Of a stretch of 64,000 bases of DNA, positions 1 through 8,964 are shown piece after piece. The first letter of the stretch is position 1. Every line of letters begins with the position of its first letter. The stretch is from Lewinella sp050633125. Its GTDB lineage: Bacteria; Bacteroidota; Bacteroidia; Chitinophagales; Saprospiraceae. The position numbers were made by a program, and so were the translations under genes. The DNA is taken from NCBI RefSeq assembly GCF_050633125.1, contig NZ_JBOEFX010000025.1, positions 1-64,000 of the forward strand, written 5' to 3'. The notes below the pieces were generated by a model that had not been told where the DNA came from, ran no database searches, and worked only from the letters and a program-made list of their open reading frames with translations.

Positions 1-244
1 ATTACATGTGACACACCGCCCTATTTTTTAACACTTTTTTCCCTTAAGTCTAGTATTGCCATGTCATGCGGGGATAAAACCTCCGTGTCTTCGCGTCTCC
101 GCGGCAAAAAAAACTAAAGAAGGAACCTCCCCTGTGACCATCAAACACGCGCCCTTTTTGACAAAAATCATCCCCACCACTGAGTTATCCTCTTCCTTAA
201 TTCTACTTTTTTACCGTTCTTGACGAACCTACAAAACAACGCCT
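1..244. other. Intergenic, no gene seen
   Basis: No convincing coding frame. Bases 70-112 hold a degenerate member of the CTCCGTG/CTCTGCG dispersed repeat family that recurs near 52885, 13735, 20635 and 45210. The rest is AT-rich leader for the MscS gene. Confidence 0.6.
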
Positions 245-1165
245 ATGGAAAGCCTGGATTACCTGAAAACGTGGATGACGGAGCACGCAACAGCCACGGA
301 ACTACTAAAGTACCTGCTGTGGGTAGTGGTCATTGTATTGGGAATTTCGTTTTTGCGGCGACTCCTCAAGCGGCGGCTGCCGGATATCTCGGTGCGGTAC
401 AAGGCACAGAAAGGCGTAGAGATTATCGGTTATCTATTTATCATCCTCCTGACCATCTCTTATTTTACAGGGAATATCCAGGATTTTACGCTGGCCATCG
501 GCTTGCTTACGGCGGGTATCACCATTACCTTGCAGGAGCTGATTCTGAGTATTGCGGGTTCTTTTTACATCTTCCTGGTGAGGGTCTACAAGCCGGGAGA
601 CCGGATCGAAATCAACGGGATCAAAGGCGATGTGATTGATGTGGACAGCATCTACACCACCATGATGGAGATAGGAGAGTGGGTGAGCAGCGATAATTAT
701 AGCGGTAGGATCGTAAAGCTCAGCAACGCTTTTGTATTCAAAGGGCCGATCTACAATTATTCACAGGATTTTCCTTTCGTTTGGGATGAACTTACGCTGC
801 CTATCCGCTACGGCTCCGATGTAGAGCTGGCAAAATCTATCGTCGTCGAAATTGCGACAGAAACTCTTTCTGACTACGTCAACCAATCTATTGAGAAATG
901 GCAGGAGGTGGTCAAGAAATACTACATCGAAGATGCGGTCGTAAACCCTACGTTGGCCATCACCATGACGGACAATTGGATGCAGTTTAACCTCCGCTAT
1001 ATCGTTGATTACAAAAAGCGGAGAATGACGAAACACCTCCTCAACGAAAAGATCGGAAAGGCCTTCCTGGCCAGCGAAGAGAAGGTACGCCTGGCATCGG
1101 CTACCTTTGAGATTGTGCAAATCCCGCCGGTGAAAATTCAAACCGGCGATAATTCCGCCACATAG
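245..1165 (+). CDS. MscS-family mechanosensitive ion channel
   Basis: A 306-residue inner-membrane protein of the small-conductance mechanosensitive channel family, which opens under membrane tension to release solutes in hypo-osmotic shock. Hydrophobic helices lie at about residues 19-37, 59-78 and 80-112. The last is followed by the typical MscS beta-domain signature (YKPGDRIEINGIKGDV, about 116-131), with the family's Gly-rich turn and the motif linking the pore helix to the cytoplasmic cage. The C-terminal third is the alpha/beta cage domain. The length is close to E. coli MscS (286 aa). The first ATG is used, as the N-terminus has only a short polar lead before the first helix. It stands alone, and a convergent inverted repeat follows it. 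The family is clear, but gating properties cannot be inferred. Confidence 0.88.
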   Translation: MESLDYLKTWMTEHATATELLKYLLWVVVIVLGISFLRRLLKRRLPDISVRYKAQKGVEIIGYLFIILLTISYFTGNIQDFTLAIGLLTAGITITLQELILSIAGSFYIFLVRVYKPGDRIEINGIKGDVIDVDSIYTTMMEIGEWVSSDNYSGRIVKLSNAFVFKGPIYNYSQDFPFVWDELTLPIRYGSDVELAKSIVVEIATETLSDYVNQSIEKWQEVVKKYYIEDAVVNPTLAITMTDNWMQFNLRYIVDYKKRRMTKHLLNEKIGKAFLASEEKVRLASATFEIVQIPPVKIQTGDNSAT

Positions 1166-1177
1166 TCATCTCTGTAA

Positions 1178-1300
1178 AAAAAAACTATGTGCCTATGTGA
1201 TAAAAAATCCTTCAACCATAAAACGGGACTAAGCGCTACCTGTATTTATCACATAGCCACATAGATCAAAAAACTATGTGGCTATATGATAAAAAACCTT
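1178..1300. terminator. Inverted-repeat terminator region made of the 'ATGTGGCTATGTG' repeat
   Basis: TTTATCACATAGCCACATAG (1245-1264) pairs with CTATGTGGCTATATGATAAA (1274-1293) with one mismatch across a 9-nt A-rich loop. A further half copy lies at 1183-1205. It sits between convergent genes, so it can serve as a bidirectional terminator. The same unit recurs at 20722, 49792 and 57703. Confidence 0.6.
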
Positions 1301-1337
1301 AAGTGCCCTTGGTGGTTCAAAAGCCTATGTAAAAAAA

Positions 1338-3122
1338 TTATATCCCTGCCAGTTCCTCACGGATATCCCGCAAGCGGCCAGGGCGATAATCCAGCGTGAT
1401 CAAGAGATCGTCGGTGATGATGACTTCCTGGCTGGAGAGGTAAGCCTTCTTGTCCTGCACTTTGATGGCCATGATTTTGGCCGTTTCTCCTATCGGTACA
1501 CGAGATAAGACGAATCCTTTCTGGTCGCGGTAAGGCATCCGAAGGATAATGTTTCGCTCGGGAATCATGAGGAAGACCATCGCTTTGGCATCTGTCTCTG
1601 TGGCGTTTTCGCGGGCAGCCAGTGGCGTCGTTTCTACGGTCTTCAGGAAGCGGTCGATATTGGCCCAGCCCATTTGGTTGATATTGAAGAAGTAGGTGCT
1701 GACAACGCTGGCATCTACCTGCCCAAGGGCTTCTACCTGGCGTTCGTAAGCTTCCGTTTTTCTACGGCGATATCCTTCATAGCCTGTGCTGTCACGCTGG
1801 TACTGGCGTTGGTCGGCTGCAAAGGCAGAATCTGCTTTGGCTTTAAGGTATTCGTACATAGGGCCAGTAGTGATAAAGCCATTCTCGTCGATTTCACCTT
1901 TACGCAACTCCTCGTATTCCGCCATCGCCAAGCGATACTTTACCAAAGACTGGTTGTAATTGGCAATCCTTTCTTCATAACTCTTGATAGATGCTTCGTA
2001 CCGGATTCGGCGATTTTCTCTTTTCTCTGCCGTACGTTCCTCTTGGGTGGCTTTGCCCATGAAGATTTTTTCCAAGCCTTGTGGGTAGTAGGCAATATTG
2101 TCATAGTTGGGTTCGCGTGGGCGAACAGGCTTGGTAGTTTTGGGCTTTTTGGGAAGACGTGGGTCTGCTTCGTCGTCGGGTTGCTTGAGGTAAATAAGTG
2201 CAAAAGTCATCCAGGATGGGCGTACAGGCCCGGGAGCAAAGGTCAGGCGAGGCAGCTTGCTCTGTACAGGAGCTTCCGAGTTGGTCCAGTCGATATCTTG
2301 GTTTTCTTCACCATGCGCTTGTCCATAGAAGAGCGACATGTCTTGGCGAAACTCATTGGTAGGTACAGAAGATGCAATAGAGCTGCCTGGCTTCAGTTGC
2401 AAGCGCTGTCCGTTTTGGTAAGCATTGATTTCCAGCATACCACCCGATTCCAGGATGCGGTCTTGTGCCGTTGTTGTAAGCCCTTGGCTGATCATGTCGC
2501 CGAGGGAATAACATTCTGTAAGTTCTATATCAACGAGGCCGGTAACTTCTTCGCCGTTAGCGGTAACAAAGCTGCTCGCGGTGAGGAAGAATCGGCCACC
2601 TTTCTGGCCTTCGATCAATTGGTCTTGGCCAGCATCAATGGTGTGTTTTTGTGCAAGTGGTTTCGCGAGGCTGTCGCGTAAGCTGCCTATGCTTTGCCAA
2701 TACCAGCCACTGACGATAACATCTACCCGTCGATTGTCGCGCTGAAGTTCTTCGGAGTTGCGGTCGTTGCCAGCTTCCTGTTCCCCGAGGGCGAGGGTAC
2801 GCATGCCATCGGTGGTGATGTACTGTTGTTCCAGGAATTTGGTAACTGATTCGGCGCGCTCTTGTGCCAGACGATCATTGTAGCGACTGGTGCCTCGGCT
2901 ATCCGTATGGGCTGCCAGTTCTAGGCGATAATCGCCCATACCTTGTAGCTGATCGATGAGGTTTTGGAGCTGCGCTTGAGCAGCAGCATCTAGTTCGGCA
3001 CTGGCGCTGGCAAAATAGACAGAGAATTGCTGTGCTTCTGCTTCGGCAGTTGTACTTTCCTGCGCGAGCAGGTTACCAAAGGTGGTAAAGAGCAATAAAA
3101 AAGGTAAAAGATAATGGCGCAT
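1338..3122 (-). CDS. OmpA-domain envelope protein with long C-terminal extension
   Basis: About 594 residues when started at the ATG (3120-3122) that opens a clear signal peptide (MRHYLLPFLLLFTTFGNLLAQ). An upstream in-frame ATG at 3161 would only add polar residues before the signal. An OmpA/Pal peptidoglycan-binding domain follows directly (about residues 28-140), with the signature HTDSRGTSRYNDRLAQERA. It is placed N-terminally rather than at the usual C-terminal end. The remaining 450 residues include a charged, probably helical segment rich in Tyr/Glu/Arg (about 330-460) and a beta-rich tail, neither of which I recognise. A cell-wall-tethered periplasmic or outer-membrane role is likely from the OmpA domain. 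The function of the extension is unknown. Confidence 0.8.
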   Translation of the reverse strand: MRHYLLPFLLLFTTFGNLLAQESTTAEAEAQQFSVYFASASAELDAAAQAQLQNLIDQLQGMGDYRLELAAHTDSRGTSRYNDRLAQERAESVTKFLEQQYITTDGMRTLALGEQEAGNDRNSEELQRDNRRVDVIVSGWYWQSIGSLRDSLAKPLAQKHTIDAGQDQLIEGQKGGRFFLTASSFVTANGEEVTGLVDIELTECYSLGDMISQGLTTTAQDRILESGGMLEINAYQNGQRLQLKPGSSIASSVPTNEFRQDMSLFYGQAHGEENQDIDWTNSEAPVQSKLPRLTFAPGPVRPSWMTFALIYLKQPDDEADPRLPKKPKTTKPVRPREPNYDNIAYYPQGLEKIFMGKATQEERTAEKRENRRIRYEASIKSYEERIANYNQSLVKYRLAMAEYEELRKGEIDENGFITTGPMYEYLKAKADSAFAADQRQYQRDSTGYEGYRRRKTEAYERQVEALGQVDASVVSTYFFNINQMGWANIDRFLKTVETTPLAARENATETDAKAMVFLMIPERNIILRMPYRDQKGFVLSRVPIGETAKIMAIKVQDKKAYLSSQEVIITDDLLITLDYRPGRLRDIREELAGI

Positions 3123-3459
3123 AGTTAAAAGGGGTTGGGTTAGAAAGGTAATATCTTGCATTAATAACGTAAGTTACCCAAAAGGTAACGTGCTTGAGGG
3201 GCTTTTTTGAACCATATCAGGAAATATAAGGGATTATAAGGGGGCCTCCCATAGGTTAATTCACAATTTTAACCGGATACATGGGAATTTAAACCACCAA
3301 AGGCACTTGAGGCTTTCGAACTATATAAGTTCCATTTTTAAAAATTCAGCCATCAATCTTGTTAAAATCGGAGTTCGGAAGTGGGAAGTCGGAAGTATTA
3401 AATATACCTAAATTTCCATCAACCATCAACCATCAACCATCAAACCAATAACCAATCTA
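3123..3459. other. Divergent intergenic region with simple repeats
   Basis: Spacer between two divergent genes. It contains a GTGGGAAGTCGGAAGT stretch (about 3380-3397) also found at 6426-6440, and a run of CATCAAC units (3418-3447) like those at 40931-40958. No gene seen. Confidence 0.5.
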
Positions 3460-5190
3460 ATGAAAAATCTGTTTTTACTTTTCGCCCTATTGCCATGTTT
3501 TGGTCTGTGGGGGCAACACATTTATGTACGTGCTTATGCAGGTGATAAGGGGGGCTGGATAGTAACTTCGGAAGGAAAAACGTTGCACGAACTGCCGGGA
3601 GGATGGCGCGTATCGGGGCACGATGCTGCTATGGCTCCGGTAAAAGAATGGCCAATCCTACTATGGAAAAGCGGTAAGTATCCGGCACCGAATGACTATG
3701 CCTTGCTGCACCTGGATGGGAGTATTGAAGAATTACCTCAATTTACGTGGGCCCGAGAAATGGGGAGCCAGCTGCTTTTGGTAATTATGGATGGTGAGCG
3801 AGGGGTGCTGTGGCACAAAGACGGCTATGTACTGGGCAGGGAGTTGAATATGCTGAGTAAGTTTGATGAACGAGGGCTGACGGTAGTAGGGCGCGGCGCT
3901 TACCAGGGGTTAATGGATACTTTAGGGCAGTTTTTTGTACCTCCTGTCTACAAAGCGATAGTGGACTTGGGTAAAGACTGTTTCTTTTTCAAAGACACTT
4001 TGGAACAAAGTTATCTGCTGCACTTGAAGAGTCGCAGTGGCAAGGAGCTGTCCTGGGATACGCTGGCAAACCCGACGGTAAACCAATGGCAAATCAATTC
4101 GGCTCGGCCTTTTAGTGAAGGTGGCTACCTCTTGGTAAAAGGAAAAGAAAATCAACTACAGATCATTGATACTACTGGTCGCTTGCTGTATCCGGATTTG
4201 GAGATAACGTACCGAGGTGTCAATGCTTTTAGCGAAGGTAGGGTGATTGTAGGTACTGCCGAGACAGATCGTAAGTTGGGGATTCTAAATACGAATGGGC
4301 AGTGGGTGAAAGCGCCACAGTTTGATTATTTGCTCGATTATGAGGATGGCAGAGCGCTGGCCCATGATACGCTTACAGGCCAACTGGGGTACCTTGACCG
4401 GCAGGGAGAGTGGGCCATTGCTGCGCGTTATTGCTATGCCAATAGTTTTCGATACGGCTTGGCCATCGTAGGTGCCCCCGATGATCCAAAACTTTGTGAA
4501 GGGACGATGAGACAACGGGGCCCCGTGTTGCATACGCCTAGCAGTTTGGCTCGCTACAGGAACGTCAGGAATTATCAATTGCTGGATACCAGTGGGCAAG
4601 TGGTCTGGCAAGATTCGTGCCGTGAAGTTTGGCTGCCAATACCGGGTGTGGTAGGTTGCAACTATAATGAAGGGACCTATGTGCCTGCCTACCGACTGGA
4701 ATGGCTAGCTACGGGGAAGTATTGGTTGAGCCCTGATTTTGTGTTTACCCGTTGGGAGCAAGTAGCCGAAGTAGCGAAGGAGGAAGTGATACGAATAAAC
4801 CTCGGCGCTCGGCGGCGGATGATTTTTCGTCAGCAGGTATTTCCTTTGCCTGGAGATTTTACTCAAACCCTACCTGCACTCACTGCTTTAGAAGACCTGA
4901 ACCTGAACTACCATGAGGTTACCTCAGCCTGGACGACGATACTGAGGATGGAGAACCTGCGGAAATTGTCGTTGTACGATTGTAAGTTGACGGAATTGCC
5001 TGCCGATGTGAAAATGCTGGAACAGCTGGAAGAGTTGAATATTTCAGGCAATGAACTGACGGAATTGCCGCGTAGCCTCTTCCGAATGCAGCATTTGCGG
5101 GTGTTGAATATTGCAGACAACCCGCTGCCGCCAGCTATCATTCCTAGGTTGCGGAAGGCTTTGCCGGATACGGAAATCGTTTATAAATAG
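3460..5190 (+). CDS. Secreted WG-repeat protein with C-terminal leucine-rich repeats
   Basis: 576 residues with an N-terminal signal peptide (about 1-19, ending LWGQ). The middle (about 110-340) carries WG-type beta repeats, best seen as LGILNTNGQWVKAPQFDYL and LGYLDRQGEWAIAARY. These resemble the KWG/WG repeats of Bacteroidota surface proteins. The last 110 residues are leucine-rich repeats with the plant-type pattern (LEELNISGNELTELPRSLF) and end directly after the LRR cap, with no T9SS tail. Probably a periplasmic or surface binding protein, but the partner is unknown. It has no operon partner. Confidence 0.75.
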   Translation: MKNLFLLFALLPCFGLWGQHIYVRAYAGDKGGWIVTSEGKTLHELPGGWRVSGHDAAMAPVKEWPILLWKSGKYPAPNDYALLHLDGSIEELPQFTWAREMGSQLLLVIMDGERGVLWHKDGYVLGRELNMLSKFDERGLTVVGRGAYQGLMDTLGQFFVPPVYKAIVDLGKDCFFFKDTLEQSYLLHLKSRSGKELSWDTLANPTVNQWQINSARPFSEGGYLLVKGKENQLQIIDTTGRLLYPDLEITYRGVNAFSEGRVIVGTAETDRKLGILNTNGQWVKAPQFDYLLDYEDGRALAHDTLTGQLGYLDRQGEWAIAARYCYANSFRYGLAIVGAPDDPKLCEGTMRQRGPVLHTPSSLARYRNVRNYQLLDTSGQVVWQDSCREVWLPIPGVVGCNYNEGTYVPAYRLEWLATGKYWLSPDFVFTRWEQVAEVAKEEVIRINLGARRRMIFRQQVFPLPGDFTQTLPALTALEDLNLNYHEVTSAWTTILRMENLRKLSLYDCKLTELPADVKMLEQLEELNISGNELTELPRSLFRMQHLRVLNIADNPLPPAIIPRLRKALPDTEIVYK

Positions 5191-5194
5191 AGGG

Positions 5195-5345
5195 CTTAGG
5201 AACAGCACGAAAATAAAATGTGTTTTTACTATATCATAATAGTTGAATGAGTGATTCATTTAGAGTGTTTTTAACTATTTGGAAAACTTGAGAAACCTCG
5301 AAGAAGCAGCGAAGCTAAAACACACTTTGTTTTCTGCGCAATACT
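5195..5345. repeat. Copy of the 'AGGAACAGCACGAAAAT ... TTCTGCGCAATAC' dispersed repeat
   Basis: AGGAACAGCACGAAAAT starts at 5198 and TTTGTTTTCTGCGCAATACT lies at 5326-5345. The two halves are joined in one 40-nt block at 11987-12029. The second half recurs at 54883-54902 and the first half, inverted, near 20543-20562. Confidence 0.55.
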
Positions 5346-5394
5346 TGGCCTTGGTTGGGCATCTGAATAGAGAAACAAATACAACTGCGAAGCA

Positions 5395-5529
5395 ATGAAA
5401 AATACTGTCAAAAATCAACGATGGATGGAGATGAGTAGCTTGGTTTATTTCCTGGTGTTGTTGGAGAGCACACTTTGTGCGCAGCAACAACTCAACCTTG
5501 ATTTTGAACGCCACCTGGCAGGAATATAA
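5395..5529 (+). pseudogene. Possible remnant of a secreted protein (N-terminus only)
   Basis: An ATG opens 44 codons that look like a genuine exported N-terminus: a hydrophobic stretch, a CAQQ cleavage-like site, then QLNLDFE, a common start for Bacteroidota secreted proteins. A stop follows at once. Shorter protein-like stretches continue in other frames to about 5680. This pattern suggests a decayed gene, but no parent family can be named. The whole 5191-5831 interval otherwise has no gene. Confidence 0.3.
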
Positions 5530-5831
5530 CCTCACGGGCTTTGACCTTGGAAGCCAGCTGCATACGCTAAGTTTGTGTATTCGGTTTCGGAGGCCGTTAT
5601 GTACTTTCTTATCAATTTGATGGCATTGTTTTATTGATAGTACTACGGCAAATAGGCCGTTGATTAAAGGGTAGTTATAGTGCTGTTTCGTGGAGGGGAG
5701 GCCATTGTTATTAATAGGGCTCGTTTCATTTTGTCCTTGTGTGATATAAATCACTTTGAATAGATAATTAAAGTAATCTCAATGCCATTGAGAAGCCCGC
5801 ATCTTTGCCTTGAACCAGCAAGCAAAGCAAA

Positions 5832-6401
5832 ATGAAAGCTTTAAATTTTTTCCTTCTTACACTCTTGACGACGCTAGTCGTCGCCCCTTTAAGCGGGCAG
5901 TCTTATCGACTGATTAAATCTGATTTTAGCATCTCTGGTACTTCTAACGTGCACGATTGGGAATCGGCTGTGACGAAGATCAGTTGGCGGGGAACCTTCA
6001 ACTTCACCGATGGTGTGCTGAGTGAACTAAGTGACGTGAAAGTCAATATTCCAGTTGATGGTATTATTAGTACCAAGGGCCGGATTATGGATGGCAAAAC
6101 TTACGACGCACTGAAGGAAGAGGAGCACCCCAATATCGTCTTTACGATGACCAGTGCTACGATTACTAACAAGGGTACAAAAGTAGCAGCGAAAGGCCGT
6201 TTGACGGTAGCAGGAGTTACCAAAACAATCAATTTAGCAGTAATGATCACTCCATTGGCCGACGGCCAATATCAAGTGAGTGGAGCTTACCCAATGAAAA
6301 TGACGGACTTCGGGATTGATCCACCAACGGCCCTATTGGGTACTATGACCACAGGTGACGATGTGACCATCAATTTCAACCTGACCCTCAGTCCTAACTA
6401 A
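5832..6401 (+). CDS. YceI family protein
   Basis: 189 residues with a signal peptide (about 1-22). The rest is a YceI lipocalin-like barrel, seen from SDFSISGTSNVHDWE, the KGRIMDGKTYDALKEEEHPNIVF block and the closing TMTTGDDVTINFNLTL strand. YceI barrels bind isoprenoid-type or other amphipathic ligands in the periplasm. It is followed by an outer-membrane barrel gene and a second YceI gene on the same strand. A transport or stress role tied to the barrel is plausible but inferred. A CATCTTTG near-match to the Bacteroidota -7 box lies at 5800-5807. Confidence 0.87.
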   Translation: MKALNFFLLTLLTTLVVAPLSGQSYRLIKSDFSISGTSNVHDWESAVTKISWRGTFNFTDGVLSELSDVKVNIPVDGIISTKGRIMDGKTYDALKEEEHPNIVFTMTSATITNKGTKVAAKGRLTVAGVTKTINLAVMITPLADGQYQVSGAYPMKMTDFGIDPPTALLGTMTTGDDVTINFNLTLSPN

Positions 6402-6515
6402 ACATTTTGAAGTACAAGATCGGAGGTGGGAAGTCGGAAACATTCCTACAATCAACCACCAACAATCAACGAACAACCAACTAATAAAATCATTCATTGT
6501 CTTAATACTTAAGTT

Positions 6516-7841
6516 ATGAAAACGACTAATTTCTTCCGTTCACTTTTTATCTTGCTACTTAGCTTCGGCATGTGGCAACAGGCTTCCGCACAGGTTGCAA
6601 ACTGGCGTCCTTACGATCAAGACGGGGTCAACGTTTTTGAGCCTGCAAAGGATATGAATACGACTTTTGAGAAGCGTTTCCTGAGAGTAGGAGGTAGCTT
6701 TACACAGCAGTACCAAGGACTAGAGCACGGCAATAGCGCTGACGAAATCCTTGGCCCAGACGGTTCCAACCTAAATGCATTGTACGATTTGGGTAGTGGC
6801 TTCAACTTGGCTACCGCCAACCTTAATCTTGATTTTCAAATTGAGGATGGTATCCGGGTATCTTTAGAAAACTATATGTCTTCTCGCCACCACTCAGAGT
6901 TCTGGGTAAAAGGAGGATACATCCAGGTGGATAAACTGCCTATGTTTAACAACTCCGATTGGTTCGACAAATACCTGCGGGTGAAGATTGGGCATATGGA
7001 GGTGAACTACGGTGATCAGCACTTCCGTCGTACCGATAATGGTAACGCTATCTGGAACCCCTTCGTAGGCAACTACGTCATGGACGCTTTTGCTACCGAG
7101 GTCGGTGGTGAGGTATACGCTTTCCCTACCGAGAACTTCATGGTAATGGTAGGTGCTTCAAATGGCTTGATCAATGGAGGCGTTAAAGAAGGGACTCGCA
7201 AGCCTTCGATCTATAGCAAACTGGCTTTTGACAAGCAGCTGAATGAGACCACCCGCTTCCGCTTATCAGGTAGTATTTACATGAACTCTGAATCAGGTCG
7301 CAATACTTTATATGGTGGTGACCGTACAGGATCTCGTTTCTACGAAGTAATGGAATCAGCAGCTTCACAGGGAGATTTCTCTGGTCGCTTGAACCCTGGC
7401 TTTACAACGAACGTAACCAGCTTCCAGATTAATCCCTTCGTAAAAGTTCAAGGTTTTGAACTGTTCGCAACCTACGAGCAGTCTCAGGGCTACGCCAGCA
7501 GTGATCCACGTAAAGAAGGTGCTGAAAACCCTGAAAAGCGGCAAGTAAGTCAGATCGCTGTAGAAGGTATCTACCGCTTCCTGCCCCGCGAGCAGGTGTA
7601 CGTAGGTGCTCGTTACAACACCGTTACCGGTGCCTTGAGCTCTAGAATAACCGACGGTAGCGAAGAGCCTATGGATCTTACCGTAAACCGTATGGAGATT
7701 GCCGCAGGATGGTTCCCAACGCCTAATTTACTGCTCAAGTTATCTTATGTAGATCAGCAGTACAAGGACTACCCAAGTGAGAACATCTTCAATGAAGGTT
7801 ACTTCAAAGGTGTGATGGTAGAAGCCTCGGTTGGTTTCTAA
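6516..7841 (+). CDS. Predicted outer-membrane beta-barrel (porin-like) protein
   Basis: 441 residues. The signal peptide is about residues 1-25 (cleavage after QASAQ). The mature protein shows alternating-residue amphipathic strands with many aromatic girdle residues (FNLATANLNLDFQIEDGIRV, FRLSGSIYMN, VYVGARYNTV) and ends in a C-terminal strand finishing with Phe (MVEASVGF), as outer-membrane porins do. No plug domain or TonB box is visible, so it is more like a passive porin than a TonB receptor. It lies between two YceI genes, and a terminator follows. Substrate unknown. Confidence 0.7.
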   Translation: MKTTNFFRSLFILLLSFGMWQQASAQVANWRPYDQDGVNVFEPAKDMNTTFEKRFLRVGGSFTQQYQGLEHGNSADEILGPDGSNLNALYDLGSGFNLATANLNLDFQIEDGIRVSLENYMSSRHHSEFWVKGGYIQVDKLPMFNNSDWFDKYLRVKIGHMEVNYGDQHFRRTDNGNAIWNPFVGNYVMDAFATEVGGEVYAFPTENFMVMVGASNGLINGGVKEGTRKPSIYSKLAFDKQLNETTRFRLSGSIYMNSESGRNTLYGGDRTGSRFYEVMESAASQGDFSGRLNPGFTTNVTSFQINPFVKVQGFELFATYEQSQGYASSDPRKEGAENPEKRQVSQIAVEGIYRFLPREQVYVGARYNTVTGALSSRITDGSEEPMDLTVNRMEIAAGWFPTPNLLLKLSYVDQQYKDYPSENIFNEGYFKGVMVEASVGF

Positions 7842-7871
7842 GCAACAGCACAATAATAAATTTTGAACGAC

Positions 7872-7916
7872 GAAAGCCTCCCCGCAAGCGTATCGCTTTC
7901 CGGGAGGCTTTCTGCT
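7872..7916 (+). terminator. Strong stem-loop terminator
   Basis: GAAAGCCTCCC (7872-7882) pairs with GGGAGGCTTTC (7902-7912) across a 19-nt loop that itself contains GCG/CGC pairing. It lies just after the barrel gene and 18 nt before the second YceI gene. Confidence 0.7.
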
Positions 7917-7929
7917 AGTGAGTAGAACC

Positions 7930-8562
7930 ATGAAAAGCTTCCTTTTTGCATTATTTTCAATTGGAGTATTTACCGCTTTCTTACCTGCAGGTTTTGCGCC
8001 TGTTTCGCTAGATGGTTCTTCTTTCTCCTATACCATTGATCCGGAAAGTAAGTTGTATTTGGAAGGCAGTAGCAACGTCGTTGATTTTACCTGCCATTGC
8101 ACCTCTTCTCTTCAGGGCGGCAGGTTTACGATGGCAGCCGAAGAAGGCAATGGTTTTACTTTCGTAAATAGCCTGTTAAAATTGCCGGTGCAGGCACTGG
8201 ATTGTGGTAATCGGGTCATGAACAAAGACATGTACGAAGCCCTGGCCGCTGATAAGCACCCTTCTGTAGATATTCAATTGTTGAGCGTAAAAGCCCATGA
8301 TCACAAGCTCTTTGGAGAATGCCATGAATGGGAAGACCTACAAGCTCGCTTGCGCCTGACAATTGCCGGCGAGGCCAAGGAGGTAATTATGCACATTAGA
8401 GGTACTCACCTTGGCTACCAACGCTACCGTTTCGTTGGGGCCAAGCCCATTTATCTTACCAATTTTAATATCGAACCTCCCAGCGCTATGTTGGGGGCTA
8501 TTAAGGTAGACAACTGCATCACCATCAATATGGATTTGGTACTGGTGCTTTCTGCTGATTAG
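7930..8562 (+). CDS. YceI family protein, Cys-containing paralogue
   Basis: 210 residues from the ATG at 7930. A GTG 12 bases earlier would place polar residues before the signal peptide. After the signal (about 1-20) comes a YceI barrel: YLEGSSNVVDFTCHC, GNRVMNKDMYEALAADKHPSV and the closing PPSAMLGAIKVDNCITI strand. Unlike the copy at 5832, the mature part has at least five cysteines (TCHCTS, LDCGN, GECHEW, DNCIT), suggesting disulfides or redox sensitivity. The terminator hairpin upstream makes separate transcription likely. Confidence 0.83.
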   Translation: MKSFLFALFSIGVFTAFLPAGFAPVSLDGSSFSYTIDPESKLYLEGSSNVVDFTCHCTSSLQGGRFTMAAEEGNGFTFVNSLLKLPVQALDCGNRVMNKDMYEALAADKHPSVDIQLLSVKAHDHKLFGECHEWEDLQARLRLTIAGEAKEVIMHIRGTHLGYQRYRFVGAKPIYLTNFNIEPPSAMLGAIKVDNCITINMDLVLVLSAD

Positions 8563-8572
8563 TGATTTATGA

Positions 8573-8845
8573 CTAGTGGCTTGTCAAGTTTGAATATGCG
8601 GTGTTCAAAAGCTTGGGTTTTGCACTTTTACGCCGGACTGGCAGTGTGATCCCAACTAAAAGTCGGGATCACGGTGGTGCTCGTTCCTCGCGGTGGTACC
8701 GACTGCGTCGGCGGCAGCCGCGCTGACCGCGAGCTTTAGCGAGCACCGCCGTGAATCCCGAGGATCGGGATGAGCATCACCTACCAAGTGTAACGAACAA
8801 GTCACCAAGCATCAACCCAAAGTTTCAAACTTGACAAAGCACTAG
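8573..8845. repeat. 273-bp MITE-like inverted-repeat element
   Basis: Ends are 22-bp inverted repeats (8573-8594 and 8824-8845; core TTGTCAAGTTTGAA) matching at 20 of 22 positions. Nested inside is a second inverted repeat (8664-8683 with 8740-8760) plus small hairpins. The internal part is GC-rich, unlike its flanks, and has no reading frame. No clear target duplication beyond the palindromic CTAG at both ends. It fills most of the 8563-8964 gap. Confidence 0.55.
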
Positions 8846-8964
8846 GTTTTTGAACGTTTACATCTTCTTGTGCTAGGTGAAAAGCAGATAGTACTTGGTA
8901 TTGTACCCATTTAGGGTTCTCGAAATCCCTATACCCTGTACTAAGTACCTAGTACAGTAAAATT

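Noticed and set aside
220..639. 139-codon frame overlapping the MscS gene start
   Set aside because: It overlaps a well-supported channel gene in another frame and has no family features.
1674..2681. 335-codon open frame on the + strand inside the OmpA-domain gene
   Set aside because: The composition is Cys/Phe/Val-rich with no family signature, and the opposite strand carries a signal peptide and OmpA motif. It is a shadow frame.
5275..5754. 159-codon minus-strand frame in the 5.2-5.8 kb gap
   Set aside because: No signal, domain or plausible composition. The + strand of the same region shows a better exported-protein remnant and repeat blocks.
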